A stretch of 64,000 bases of DNA from Corylus avellana. Its lineage: Eukaryota; Streptophyta; Magnoliopsida; Fagales; Betulaceae. A program made the position numbers and the translations under genes. The stretch spans positions 7,932,608 through 7,996,607 of the forward strand of contig NC_081551.1 of NCBI RefSeq assembly GCF_901000735.1, given 5' to 3'. The notes under the pieces were generated by a model. The model ran no database searches. It worked only from the letters and a program-made list of their open reading frames with translations, and was not told the origin of the DNA. This document shows positions 35,104 to 47,701 of the stretch, piece after piece (positions within the stretch are counted from its first letter, which is position 1; every line of letters starts with the position of its first letter).

Positions 35104-38100
35104 ATGGGAGGGTGTGCGACCAAGCCCAAGGTCTTGAAGGATGCGCTGGCTCCCGAGCCGACTAAGGAGGACAAGCCCTCCGCGGCTCCCGAGCCGCCTG
35201 TTGTAGTTGTCGTTGGTGTTACCGAGGGTGAGAAGATCGATGCCAAGGCGGTTGAAGAGGGTGATAAGGTCAAGGAGATTGTTGATGATGACAAGCTTGA
35301 CGACCAGGACAGTAAGCGCCGCTCCCTCAGCATCTTGTTCAAGGAGGTAATCATTACATTTCTTTTCTTTTTTTAAAAAAAATTGTTATATTACGTATTT
35401 ACTTTTTAATAAATATTTTGATTGAATTGTTAATCTGTTTTTGGCCTGAAATGGGCGACAGAGCTGCGAATCGAAGTGTTCCGGTTTTTGCGTTTGATCA
35501 TTTGCAATCCTGTCTGCTTTATGTTTCTCTAATCTGTCGGTCTTTTGTCTTTTAAGAAACTCAAATCGTTGTTTAGTAGTTTACATAGTTTTATCTGGTC
35601 GATTGTTTCATTGAATTTCATCTTTCTGGTTCCGTTTGGTTAGTAGGAAACTGACGGAAAACGAAAGAACATGAAAATAGTTGTTTTCCTCGTGCTTTTT
35701 TTTATTTTTGAAGGGTTTTCCGGAAATCGAAAAATTCGATGGGCAACTCTATGTTTTTCTGTGATCCCAAACAAAAGTTTAATTGATTTTTTTGAAACAT
35801 TCCAGCTATATATATCGTAGCTAATTTCTTTGGATTAAGATGTTTATATAATTTGTAATATATTATTAATCTCAATTTTTTTTGAAAATTAAATGGATAT
35901 GATTTTATTATATAAGTATTTATCAAATTTATTAACTCATTCATGGTCTTCATATTTATAATTTATATAATATTTTATCATATAAATTTTCTATCAAAAT
36001 TTTTAATTTAAATTACTAATTTTTTTTCATATCAATATTTATCATTTTTGCCAGGTCATTGTTTACTAACTTAACTTTATCATAATTTTAGAATATAGCA
36101 GTGTTGATATAATAAAATTTTAATAAGTTAATCTAAAGATAATTAAAAATTATCTATAAATATATATATCAAAATTGTAGAGGATAGTCGAGATCATCTT
36201 CGAATCGAGATTCACAGCAATTAGTAATTTAGACTGCTAAAATATAAATAATTCTAAAAATTCCTCTTGTGCTCTTAAAAAATGAAGTGATTTTTAAAAT
36301 TATTATTTAATTTAAATGCAATAGTAATCAATCAATAATTTAATGGTGATTTTAAAAGTCACATCATTCTTAGCAATATTCGATAGAATAAACATAAGAT
36401 CTACCAATCTGAGTAGAAAAATGATCTTTTTGCAATATATATATATATTTTTTTTCAAATCAACCATTTGATCAGTCCCGAGATGAAACCTAGCTATTAT
36501 GTCTCCGTCTCTTGTATACTTATCTAAGTAGAAAAATGATGTTTTTACCTTTTTTTTCTTCAAATCAACCATTGGATTAGTCCGAGATGAAACCTAGCTA
36601 TTATGTCTCTATCTCTTGTATATTTATCTGAGTAGAAAAATGATCTTTTTACATTTTTTCTTCAAATCAACCATTGGATCAGTCCGAGATGAAACCTAGC
36701 TATTATGTCTGTCTCTTTTATATTTATCATAATTAGCTGTCGAAATTGCCGTGCATCTTAATCCGCAATTGTCGTTGGGAAAAAATTGTTGGTTAGTTAT
36801 TGTTTGTCATGATGTGATATGTATAGTTGCGGTGGAGAGAATGGGTATAGGTAAAAGGTATCTTCCTCAATGCATCGCATCTTCCATTTGACGACAAACA
36901 AGCGTGTTGTACTGTCGAGGCCCTGGGCCCGCCAGCTGCTTTGGATTCTCTTTTGGTTTTTTGTGCTCAGTTCATATCCTTAATTATCCTCTATCAAAGG
37001 CAGACCATGCGATATGTTTGCCTTTTTAACGCCTTTTCTGTGTCTTCATGTCCCCCTCAAAGACACCCAGGAGGGCTTTTGCCCTTTGTGGTTCCATTTT
37101 CACTTAGGATAGTCGATGATGGGTGCATTGCATTAGGGTAGTCGATATTTTCAAAATTATTGTGAGATAAAAATTTGATTTTTAATGTTGCTCGTAGTAC
37201 ATTTGTATTTGTAATAAATTAGATTGCCAAATCATTGCTCGTGGTAAATTTGCATATTTAACAAATCATCAGTATGCAATGTTAAAAAACTCTAGAACAT
37301 GTTTAAGATTGTGTTGGGAAATAGAGATTTTAAAGCAATTTTTTTTATTTTTTTCAAAAGTGAGTTTTTGTACCCATTTTTAGTGGAAAAAAGTAAAAAA
37401 AAAAAAAAAAAAACTTTTGAAGTTTAATTTCTTTTTTTTAATTTTTTTAATTTTTTTATCAGATAGACCAACTTTCTGTATGACATATCTTTTGAAGTAC
37501 TAAGAGTATTTTTGAAGTTTCTGACGTAATCTCAGCTATTTTTATTGCTTTTTTGAAGAGTTTTTTTTGTTTCGTAGGAGAAAAGTAAAGCATTAATAAA
37601 CAACTTCAACCACTTTATACTTGCAAAATTCTCAAAATTATGTTTACATTTCACATTTTTAAAAGCATTTTCCAAACAAAACCTTAGACTTTGGGTGTGT
37701 TGAAAAAGACTGTTGATCAAAAAATAACACACAGGACATGCCTGGTTGGTAAGCACATAAATACCAGAGTCAATTGATTTGATAAAATGGGACCTCCTTG
37801 ATCATATTTGTCAAATGGTTGGTCACAACCATTGAACTTTAGATCTCCATCCTCTGTTTTCCTCTTTTTAATTTCTTTCCTCAGGCTCTTAAATATATAT
37901 AATTTTGTCTTTGTGCACCTATCACTCTCAGCATTGTAAAATCACTTTGATATGTCAGTATTGCTTGTTAATTAATAAAATTGAAAAAAAAAATTAAAAA
38001 TTAATAGTCTGTTTGTTGTTTAACTAACATTTCGGAAGAGCTTTTAGCGTTTGAGAAGCGAAAGGAGTTCTTTTTAAAAAAATCTTGCCAAACCTACTTG

Positions 38101-39990
38101 TGAAGTTATATGTCGAAATACAACTTAGATTTTTTGATGGCTAAAATTTTTGGTTGCTTAATATGGGATTAGTAGCCAAAGATTAGTGTATGAATATATT
38201 GGCCATATGATTTAGTTTCTGGTTTTTCCTCTGTTGCTTCATGCACTTGAAGAATTTTTCATTCTAAAATATCAAATCAGATTGTTGATGACATCTTTTT
38301 TCATACCCTTTGGGACAATTCATAGTTATTTTTCTGGCCATATGATTTAGATGGACGAAAGTGGAAGAAATTCTTCAAAATCAGTATATAAACCTATTTT
38401 GTGTCCCTTGAGCATGTGAGAAGCACATTCTTTTTAGTGGTAACTTCACTTTAGACGCCTGAGTTACCACACGATTTGAGAAGGCCCTCCCAAACTTCAA
38501 AATCTCTCAATTTGGACCCTTAAACTTTCAATTGCAGTCAATTTAAACCCCTCCGTCAGATTTAGCCGTTAACTTCCCTAATTTACCCCTAAAATGACCA
38601 AAATATCCTTGATTTTTTTTTTAAAAAAATTTTTTTTAATTAAGGGTAAATTTGAAATTTTATAAAAAGGTTAGTGGTATAAACGTCATTGTCTCACTTT
38701 TAACGTTTAAAATCAGACAAGAGGTTCAAATTGATTGCAATTGAAAGTTCAGAGGTTCAAATTAAGAGGTTTTGAAGTTTGGAAGAAGTTTCTTAAATCG
38801 TGTGGTAATTCAAGGGTCTAAAGTGAAGTTATCCCCCTTTTTTATTAGTTTTAATAAAAAAATGACGTGTTTTTCACGTGCTAAGAAACTATTAAAAAAC
38901 CGTGTGATTGTCACCATGTATTTTTCACATGCTAAGGAACACATAACAATTTTATAGATTAAGTTGAATGAAATTTTTTTAACCTAGTTTAGAAGAGATT
39001 TATGTTGGATTTAGATTTTCCTTTTTGACTGTTGATTTGTGTACTTGAAGAATTTACAATTATTTAATATATCACAATTCACATCAGATTGTTGATGACA
39101 TTTTCTCTCATAATCATTGGGACAAGTCTTGGTTCTTTTTTTTTTTTCACTAAACTTTGTTCTTTTGTTTTTGTTTTTGGCAGAATGAGGAAGGGAAAGG
39201 CAAAACAGGAGATGGTAACCCTGCAGTGGAGCCACCAAAACAAGAAGATCCACCAGAGAATATAAAACCTACATATGAATCTGAAACCACGCTTTTACAG
39301 GTTGAAAAAACTGAAATTCTGGTTGAACAGAACCCTGTCCCTGATGTTGTCGATGCTCAAAAGCCTGAAATTCCAGTTCAACAAACTCCTGCCCCAGATG
39401 TTGTTGATGCTCCAGTTCAACAGACTCCTGTCTCAGAAGTTGTATATGCTTCTGAGAAGGCAGAAACAGAGAAAACAACCGAAACTGCATCAACTGTAGA
39501 TTTCTCAGAAACAGAGAAAATAACCGAAACTACATCAACTGTAGATTTCTCAGAAACAGAGAAAACAACCGAAACCGCACCAACTGTAAATTTCTCAGAA
39601 ACAGAGAAAACAACCGAAACTGCATCAACTGTAGATTTCTCAGAAACAGAGAAAACAACCGAAACCGCACCAACTGTAGATTTCTCAGAAACAGAGAAAA
39701 CAACTGAAACTGCACCAACTGTAGATGATGAGAAGAAAAAAGAAGCCCCTTATGTTGCTGATGGTCATGTGAAGGCTGAAAGAGAGAGCTCAGTTGAAGC
39801 TGCACCGGCCGGAGAAACGACGTCGGAGGAAAAGAAAACAGAAGCCCAGGATGTTGGCAGTGCTAAAGAGGAGGCTGAAACGCAGAAGGTAATTGAAGTT
39901 GCATCAGTTACAGAGACACAAAATTATGGCACCTCTGAAGAAAAGAAAACAGAAGCAAAGGGTGCTGCTGAAGAGAAGGCCAATGTGTGA
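35104..39990 (+). CDS. Acidic MGGC-type (myristoylated/S-acylated) repeat protein, two exons
   Basis: Exon 1 is 35104-35346 and exon 2 is 39184-39990. The 3.8-kb intron is GT-AG and phase 0. The product is 349 residues. It begins MGGCATKPK: Gly2 fits N-myristoylation and Cys4 fits S-acylation, so plasma-membrane association is inferred. Residues 65-81 form a basic/hydrophobic 'DSKRRSLSILFKE' block. The rest is hydrophilic and very rich in Glu, Thr, Val and Ala, probably disordered. It has 'VQQTPxPDVVDA' repeats, then five and a partial copy of a 15-residue 'ETEKTTETA.TVDFS' unit, then 'EEKKTEA' repeats. No enzymatic domain is seen. It resembles an uncharacterised plant family sharing the MGGCxTKPK start. 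Exon 2 was chosen from the 'tttggcag' acceptor at 39183. Confidence 0.85.
36413..36727. repeat. Three tandem units of about 100 bp in the intron
   Basis: Units start with 'gtagaaaaatgat' at 36413, 36528 and 36632. Each continues with 'tcaaatcaaccattggat', 'gatgaaacctagctattatg' and 'tctcttgtata'. The units differ mainly in the length of an internal T run. Confidence 0.9.
37300..37700. mobile_element. Possible hAT-type foldback MITE in the intron
   Basis: The left side 'catgtttaagattgtgttgg' and the right side 'ccaaacaaaaccttagactttggg' are loosely inverted, with 'gagattttaaagca' and 'aaaagcattttccaaac' further in. The ends are diverged and no target duplication was found. Confidence 0.35.
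38437..38838. mobile_element. Mutator-type MITE in the intron
   Basis: The arms GGTAACTTCACTTTAGACGCC and, inverted, GGATAACTTCACTTTAGACCC extend inward for over 150 bp (shared 'TTACCACACGATTT', 'CAAACTTCAAAA', 'TTGCAATCAATTT'-type tracts). It matches a widespread plant MITE type starting GGGTAACTTCAC. The target duplication is not clear. Confidence 0.75.
39463..39726 (+). repeat. In-frame 45-bp coding minisatellite
   Basis: Five complete 45-bp units start at 39463, 39508, 39553, 39598 and 39643, with a partial sixth at 39688. Each unit encodes 15 residues. Differences are mostly single codons (Thr/Ile, Ser/Pro, Asp/Asn). The reading frame is kept throughout. Confidence 0.95.
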
Positions 39991-40399
39991 TAGAGGGGAA
40001 GTGATGCATTTTCCTGTTTATTCTACTGGGAAGGCTAGCTGCTGATGAAGCGGTTGCAGGAAACTAAGGATTGTTTGCTGCTTCATGGCAAACTTATTTA
40101 GAGGAGTTGTTTTGTTTCTTTCACTTTGTTACATGTCATTGTTCTTTTCATTTGTGTTTTTCCCCCCCCATATATTTTTCTCTCATTTTTTTTTTTGTTA
40201 GTTTTTCCTAAATAGAGATATGGGACTGTTAGGTTATATGTACGAGTATAGATTGTTTTTTCTTTCATTACATGCACTATTTTGACATGTCTGTTGTTCC
40301 TTTCTTCATTTATCTTCTTACTGCATCTTTGAGGCAAAAACTATCTTTTGGTTTTCCAAAGAAGAATCCCTTTAGATCAGAATTTTTTTTTTTTTTTTT
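39991..40399. other. 3' flank of the acidic-protein gene
   Basis: Probable 3' UTR with T-rich tracts, including a long T run at 40382-40407. No further gene was seen. Confidence 0.5.
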
Positions 40400-41130
40400 T
40401 TTTTTTTGGCTGTGTTGTACATGAAACTAAATTCAAGATCCTAAAGGATCAGAAAATAACAGAATATAAAATAAATCAATCACACGATACCAAGATTTAA
40501 ATGGTTCAGCTTAACAAGTCTATATTCACTGGTTGACACGATCTTGGAAAAATTCACTTACAAAAGATGGAGTACATAGATAACAGAAAGAAAATCACTT
40601 AAAACTCGAAGTCCTAATACACCAAAATTTCACTTTCACACAAAAGAGAGAAAAAAAATCAATAAAGAAGCTCTTTTTCTCTAAGTGCCATACAACAAAG
40701 TAAGAAAACCATAATGAGATGTGTGGCTTCTAATTTTTCTCAACCTTGCCTTGTTGCAAAACCTCCATTTTATAGAGGCTCAAAATCGGTTGCCAAGAGA
40801 TACAAAACCCAATAGGAACTGAATTGTGTTCTAGTTAAAATAGGGACTTTCAAATTTGACTTGGAGAAGGAGTCAAGTTCGGTGCTTAAAGAGATCCAAA
40901 ACGTGAGAAAATTCCAAAAGCCCCACATGACTTGAGAGAAAATTCAAGGCACCACATAACATGCTGCCTCAAAAGCTTAGAATTTCAATTGCATAGAAAA
41001 GGCCTCTCACAAGATAAATTTATGAAACAAAAATGTTAATGGAATTTGTAAGCACAAACCCAAAAGCTTCTAAGCTAACCACCAAAATTTTCAAGGAAAA
41101 AAAAAAAAAAAAAATCCATTTGATGGCTGA
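40400..41130 (-). mobile_element. Possible solo LTR, minus orientation
   Basis: Carries 'atttaaatggttcag', 'cttacaaaagatgg' and an inverted TATA motif (TATAAAATGG on the minus strand at about 40771), a layout seen in plant copia LTRs. The ends and a target duplication were not established. 41131-42740 is AT-rich and contains no gene. Confidence 0.35.
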
Positions 41131-41689
41131 GACCCTTGAAAAAATAAAATTATATAGAATGACCTCTCAAAACATGACATGACTCATTTTCACACTTATC
41201 CCAAAAACGTCAAATAACATCATAAGTATTGGTTTCAATTGTTGCATTGTACGCAAACTTTTGTCGAACTTATAAAAATAATAAGTTATATCATTTGATT
41301 GAGATAGAATAATTTATTAAAAGAAAAATATAATATTATTATATTAATTCGTCTCCCAAAACTGAAAAATCTTTACTCCGCCCATTTGTGGGATTACTGC
41401 AACTAAACTTAGCTTCAAGGTGCTATTGGGAGGAGTCCAAGCTCAAATTTTAATTAGGTGTAAGCTTTAGGTAAAAGTCACATTTGAATACTAATTTGTG
41501 AGAAAAATGTGTCTAAAAACTATGTACATGTAATTTAAATTGTACTTAAAACAATATAAAACACTCATAATCGTAACATCTAATACCTAATGTAAGACAC
41601 AAACTAATTTGAGTTAAGTGGTTGGTGGGATTTCTTCATAAGTCATTAAAAGTGACAATTCAAAGACGTGTTAATAAAATCAATGATGG

Positions 41690-41830
41690 AGGTTAACTGG
41701 TTTCAAAGAAATTTTTATGTTGTTAGGTAAACACTAGGACACAGTTTCGATTACCGCAATAAGAATCTTTATGTTTGATTAGTGTAAACCACATTACTTC
41801 TTACTAATGTCATGATGGAAACTATTATGG
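41690..41830 (+). repeat. Diverged second copy of the SINE-like repeat
   Basis: Shares 'gttttcgattaccgcaataag' (B-box region degenerate) and 'aatctttatgtttgattagt' then 'gtaaaccac' with 32460-32520. Confidence 0.35.
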
Positions 41831-42739
41831 TCATGTTCTAGTAGAGTAATTACTCTGATTGTCTCCTCCTGTTTTTTTGTTTAGAAAAAAAAAATGTTAA
41901 TGAGTTTCTGTTTCCCCATTCATAGACTATTATGTTTTGGAATTCAAGGTTAATAGACAAACAATGTCCTTAACCAACGGCAAGAGAAGGGCAGAGAGTC
42001 AAAATCCATTGCCTATTTGTCTTGGCAGCTCACAAATGACTGGTCTAGCCAAAGTCCATGGTATTGATTTCAACAAAAGTCAAAAGAGGCCACGTTCTTA
42101 AATTTTGTTTGGGATTACGTTATGGAATGTTAAAAATACTTTTAATATTTAAGAAATTGTGCCAAATCAAAAGCTGATATGTTTAGTAAAAAATCTAAAG
42201 AGTAATTTTTTTTGACTTTTTTTTTACTTTAAAAATAGCCAAAATGAACTTTTAACAAAAACTTAAAAATAAAGCATTTGCCAAAAATTACATTTTAACT
42301 TAAAATCTCTATTTCTCAAAAACAATCTCAAACATGCTCTTAAATCTTAACTCAAGTTTATGTAAGTCTTGATCAACCAAAACTTCCAATTTGGTTACAT
42401 TTGACTACCTCAACACATGTGTAAGCTTTGCTTCATTTCTATTGGTTGGGTCACTACTTATTTTACAACTTTGGATAAACTTTAATAAAGTCAAAGGAAA
42501 ATCTAAAACATAATAGCCAACCCAGCACTTGCACCAGGCGATGGTCGATGCCATGCCTCTACAAATAATTGCTTGGATTTTATTTTTTTATTATTTTTTG
42601 AATGCATTATTTAACCAACAGTGAAGTTCTTTTTAATTAACTTTTTGTTTTTGTGACCTATTTTTACATTCTAAAACAAATTAAGCTTATAGAAAAATCA
42701 TTAATTTGTAGACAATTCTCAAGACATCACCTGACTCGA

Positions 42740-42978
42740 TTAAGAGCGTGTTTGGAATTGCGTTTGATAAATAGAGTTTTTAAGTCAAAAAACGTTTTTG
42801 AGTAAAAGCTTCATTTTTAAGCTTTTTCTAAAAGTGCCTTTTAGTCATTTTTAAGCTTTTTGTACCCTTAAAAACACTTTTAATTTTTTACCAAACGAAT
42901 ACGTTTTTCTTCAAACGTACTTTTTTAGTGTTAAAAGCATTTTTAGGCCCTTCAAACGCAATCTTAAACAGACCCTAA
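42740..42978. mobile_element. hAT-type foldback MITE
   Basis: The arms 'gcgtgtttggaattgcgttt' and, inverted, 'gggtctgtttaagattgcgttt' face each other, with 'aaaaacgtttttgagtaaaa' and its loose inverse inside. The target duplication was not resolved. Confidence 0.5.
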
Positions 42979-43379
42979 GTGTATGATGTAATTATGACGA
43001 GATTAGAGTATAGTATTACCTCTCACTCTCTTGAGGGCAACCTCAAGATTCTCCTTCCTTAGCATTCCCTTCTCTCTCACTCTCTCTCCGATGGTTTCTG
43101 GACCAGAAGAGGAGAAGATGGAGGGCGTAACTAATGTTCTTCTTATAGGCAAGCTAGAGGGATAAGAAGCACTAAGGTGTCCAACATTTTAAAAAAAAAT
43201 ATGTTGGCACACATTTGAATGTTCAATTTCAACTTCGATCGTTTGAAGGAAACTTCAAATGTTCCCCGTTAATCTTTCGAACTGGTAAAAGGCCAAAGTT
43301 TTACCTCCCACACTTGAAATCCATCTCAACACTTTCATATTAATCCAAGTAGGACACACTTAATGCTATAGCCACCAAT

Positions 43380-43615
43380 TCTAGTTACCATTTTTAATGA
43401 CAGTAGATAATTTAGCTTCTAGTTTGCTTCGTGCTTTAAGAATCACACAAGGACCCTATTGCTCATACAACATACCAGCAGGTGCCATGCAACAATCAAA
43501 CCAAATATGAATATTTCTCCCATCACCCACCTCAAACTGCATAAAACCTTTGGCTACCTTTCTTTATTTGAGTAATTTTCGCAGCTCCATGAACAACTTT
43601 AGGGAATTTTCATAT
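43380..43615 (-). pseudogene. LINE remnant (RT C-terminal linker)
   Basis: A minus-strand frame reads 'FEVGDGRNIHIWFDCC', then 'LYEQ', a stop, and 'SKLEAKLSTVIKNGN'. This matches the conserved block after the reverse transcriptase in plant LINEs. It is short, broken and without a 3' end. Confidence 0.65.
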
Positions 43616-44922
43616 GTCAGAAAGTTTTACCCCTCAAAAGATTATCCTTCACCAGGCAACCCAAATAGAACTCTATTTGACTAAAAAGACTCCAAATGAG
43701 CCTTGTTGTTATAGTTTCCGGTATGGTGGACCCAAGGGCAAATCAACGATTCTCTCTTATTCGCTTTCCTTTGATCTTGTAAACAAGAACAGACGTCAAG
43801 AGGATGCACAGGGTGGTGGTCGGCGATTCCTCCTCTAATGCTTAAGTCAGTATCTGTGTCTCAGTATAAAGCTTAGTACGGTATCAAGTGTGTTCCTGTC
43901 TCTTTGGAGATGAGGTCTTTTATAGCTGATCATGTTGGTGCAGCTATGATGACCAGGCGGAGAATCTGAGATCTGGGCATAACGGCTGGAGGAGTTAATA
44001 TTCATGTTCCCCATCAATTATAGTTGATATGAAACTGTTATTGCCATTAGTAGTATTCCGAGGATGGCGCATAACCGTCGAGAGTTCTTTAAGGGCAAAG
44101 TGAACCGTTCCGAGGATCTTGACATATGTGAGTTGTCCATATAGTTGGAGCGTGTTCTGACTGTAACGGACATATCTGGTCATTAAGTATAGAAGATTCG
44201 GTCCAATGTATTCTCGGATTTGAGTAAGTGGCTTGGGCATTCAGGAGACGACGTCGTATCTATGGACTTTGTATTGGATCGCATCTACAAAGCCCACATA
44301 AGCGTCCTGGGTTTCCAAGGGATGTCGGATCCTTGGCCCATGGGTCTTAGTGGTGGATTTATGTGTAACAATTACCTCCCAAATTCCTTTTGCCGAGACT
44401 TCGAGAGAAGAGAATTCAAATCTTTAGCATTTTTGTGCCCCTTTTCCCTTTTTTTTTTTTCAAGCGCGAACTGTTCGAGTATTCTGCTCGATTTCCTGTA
44501 CCCATTGACTTTGGCTTCTTAACCACTTATGGGATCTGACATCTGTTCGCTCTGAATATCCGATAGGTAACTGCAATCTTTTGATTTTCCAAATTCTTTG
44601 TTTTTACCTGCATAAATGCGATGTTGCCTGTCCATGTGTCCTTCTAGGTGTGGCTTGTATCTGAGCACAAGAACCAGCGAGACAGGTATCGGTCTGTGGT
44701 GGCGCCTTTGGTTGCATCTTTTGAAAGGAAAAGACGACTTGAGTTTCTTCGGTTTAGGCGTGACTGCAGGCTCATGATGTCTTTGCATTAAATGCTCTGT
44801 TGCTTCACCCGAGGTTTCTCATTCTATGAAGGTTTTATTGTTGGTATTCTTTGCTCAAACCTCCAGAACTTCTAAATTTTTGTTCCACTGAAGCTTGATG
44901 TGTTTTGGCTTTCTCTGTGGTC
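43616..44922. other. Region upstream of the antisense ORF of the gypsy element
   Basis: Plausibly the leader of the antisense ORF and/or the 3' LTR side of the minus-strand gypsy element, but LTR ends could not be identified. Short open frames on both strands show no domain. Confidence 0.35.
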
Positions 44923-45915
44923 ATGTCTTCTCAACAACTTCCACCTCTTGTAGGTTAGACCACCGATGAGCAGTCGCTGGAGGTTCCTCTGGTTCGTCGC
45001 TCAGGTGGCTCATCTACCAGAGTGCGTCTAGTTGGCGAAGCGTCTTCCTCCTCCCCGCGCTTGGATTTTTCCCGTCGACGAAGATCCTATTTTTTGGTGG
45101 CATATGAGAAGGTACTCCACCATAACTATGATATTCCTCCATCAATTTCTCTACATTTTCCTGATGGCTCCATCGAGATGATTGACGGGCCTGGCGACAT
45201 ATGCGTTTATGAGCGTATGTTTATGGCGGGGTTTCATTTGCCTTTTTCTCCCATCATAAGGGAGATGTTGTCTTTCCTGGGGGTAGCCCCTGGGCAACTA
45301 ATGCCAAACGGTTGGCGGTATTTTTTGGCCACGTTCCTACTGTGGCCTTCCGAGTTTCCAGGGAAGACCTTGTCGATCTCCGAATTTCTAAACATATATG
45401 AGCCCCATTTTTATCTTACTTTCAAGACGGTAACTTTCATGGTTCACGGGAAAAACCAATTTATTGAGCTCGAGAGTACGTATTCCAACAATAAGCACTG
45501 GGCGGAGTAGTTTTTCTATGTTTCCAGAGCTTGGGAGGCGTCGGCATTCGAGGCCCTACCCTTGGAGCATTCCATTCCTTGAGAGTGGGGTGTTTCCTGA
45601 GAGAGCTGTGAGTGTTCTCAATTTTGTTCTCAAGTTCCTCGTGATTCTGACGCAGAGGTTGTAGGATTGCGTCTGTTACTAGAGACACGCGAGCAAAACC
45701 TTGTAGATCGTTCCAACCAAGTGATGAAGTTGATGTCTGATATTGAGGTAAAGGACTATCAAATAGCATGGAAAGTTCGACAACTGGAGTCACGAGACCG
45801 TCGGATTGCAGATCTTGAGGCCTATATTGTCTGTATTCATGAGAATAGGTGGAAGAAAGCCTTCGATGTTTATTCTGCCACTGGTTGTTTCTGGAGGAAG
45901 AGGAGAGGTGCATGA
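44923..45915 (+). pseudogene. Antisense ORF of gypsy element, Transposase_28-type, with stops
   Basis: Starts 'MSSQQLPPLVG' and then has an in-frame TAG at 44956. The main block has 'PDGSIEMIDGPGDICVYERM', then 'AGFHLPFSPIIREMLSFLGV' and 'PGQLMPNGWRYFLATFLLW', matching the 'putative gypsy type transposon' domain. A second TAG interrupts 'NNKHWAE' / 'FFYVSRAWEA' at 45508-45510. A coiled-coil segment ('QVMKLMSDIEVKDYQIAWKV') follows at 45667-45915 in another frame. The function of such ORFs is not established. Confidence 0.78.
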
Positions 45916-46437
45916 GACTTCGGAGAAAATATCGGCTATGGAAGGCCAGGACTCTTGAAAAACATGGTGCACCAAGTGAAGGTCATTAGGAGTAGCCCTT
46001 GATATAAATGGCAATGGCCCTTCTGTGGCCATATATTTTTTTTTTGTTCATCATATTCCTAGGTGCATACCCGAATGTGATTCTTTGTATAACGTCCTCT
46101 CGAACGTGGAGTACCAAATCGAGTCCAAGCACGCCTTTCTGAGAGGGTGTCGGTCTGTTCATGCTCTTTGTAATCAGTTGTAATGCTTGTGGGAGTTGTT
46201 CTTGAGTCCTCTTGTAATGAACTCATAATGACAGAGTATTTTGTAATGAAAATATAAGTCTACCTTTTCTCTTGTTAATCTGTTGAACGCCTGCACAAAA
46301 TTCCGATTGCTTGACATGCTCATTTCCTTATGCTTATTGATATGCCAATTGATGTGTTCTCGGTGGTGTTGTCTCGGAATCCCCGATTGCCTGGTTGAAT
46401 TCAGGGCTTGAGTCTTTTTTTTTTTTTTTTTTTTTTT

Positions 46438-46457
46438 NNNNNNNNNNNNNNNNNNNN
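46438..46457. other. Assembly gap, 20 N
   Basis: Twenty N inside a long T run, probably a homopolymer assembly break. Confidence 0.98.
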
Positions 46458-46882
46458 TTTTTTTTTGAAGGGTTTTCTCCCTCTCTTCCCTGCAATACAG
46501 GGAAAGCGTTACCGGGCCCGTTGGTCGTTTGACCAAGGTCCTTTGACGCTCAATTAAGGATTGATTCATGAATAAATACTTTATTGAAGAGAGATGAGTT
46601 ATATAAATAAGTAGGGTTAATAACTTTTTTGCTACCTCAGTTTGACAGTTTTTATTTTTTCCCTCCTAAGTTTTAAAACAAGACAAATCTAGTACCCAAC
46701 CTATGGAAAAAGACAGAATCAATACCTTCGTTAATTTTCATTAGTCCCAACTAACGGAGTTTCCACGTGTCACTCCCTTAATATGCCACGTGTCCTAAAA
46801 AAATAAAAAATAAAAAAATAATAAAAATAATAATAATAAAATAATAATTAAAAATAATAATATAATTAAAAAAAAAAAAAAA

Positions 46883-47065
46883 CCATTCTCTCTTTGGCTC
46901 TCCAATTAGCTTCTTTCGTCGGAAATTCCATGAATCCGGCTGTACATCGTAATCAAAGTCCCACAGATTTGACTGTAATTCTACGTTGCTGGTGGATCCA
47001 TATATCAAACTTCTCAGCCTTTCGATGACTTTTGTTGCTCCAAAATCTAATGAAGATCCGGCAAT
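46883..47065 (-). pseudogene. Captured exon fragment of unknown gene (in Pack-MULE)
   Basis: An open minus-strand frame of about 60 codons begins right after a good acceptor ('attttttgtgcag') and reads 'IAGSSLDFGATKVIERLRSL' followed by 'IYGSTSNVELQSNLWDFDYD'. It ends at the TIR boundary. I do not recognise the donor gene. Confidence 0.6.
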
Positions 47066-47601
47066 CTGCACAAAAAATAGCCTACAAATTACAGGGTTTC
47101 AATTGATTAATTTGGTATGGAATTGAAGGGGGATTTAGGGATTATATTTTGGGCATTTGATGTAGATGGAGGACGGGTTGAGATCTGGTGGCCAGTCAGG
47201 GCTTGTGGTTAAGAATAAGAATTCTTCAGGTTGCTTAATTGTTAGAAAGAAAACTGGGGATGGAGTGGAAGGGGTTGGTTCGTCGAGTTCTCGGAACGTT
47301 TCCGAGTCGAAGAAGAAGAAGAGGTTGAGGTTGGTTATGGGTAATTCGGGCTCAAGTAGGGCCGGCAATTTTGACACGACCCGCAAATCCGACACGAACA
47401 CGACACGAAAAAACAGGTATTGGGTTTGGGCTAATCGGGTTCGGGTCGTAATCGGGTCTACCCGATTAAGACCCGGAAATTTCGTGTCTGGCGGGTCGAC
47501 CCGCCAGACCCGGTGGGTCGACCCGTCAGACCCGGTTTTTTTTTTGCCTTTTTCCTGGACCCGTCACCCGCCAACCCGGTTTTATTTTTCTTGGTTTTTT
47601 T

Positions 47602-47701
47602 NNNNNNNNNNNNNNNNNNNNNNNNNNNNNNNNNNNNNNNNNNNNNNNNNNNNNNNNNNNNNNNNNNNNNNNNNNNNNNNNNNNNNNNNNNNNNNNNNNN
47701 N
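47602..47701. other. Assembly gap, 100 N
   Basis: Placeholder gap inside the hAT element, directly before its transposase C-terminal exon. Confidence 0.99.

Noticed and set aside
39463..39726. Regular repeat that could be mistaken for a CRISPR array
   Set aside because: The units abut with no unique spacers, keep a reading frame and lie in a plant exon.
39269..39805. Minus-strand frames rich in Leu/Phe across the minisatellite
   Set aside because: Antisense shadow of the in-frame 45-bp repeat in the acidic-protein exon.
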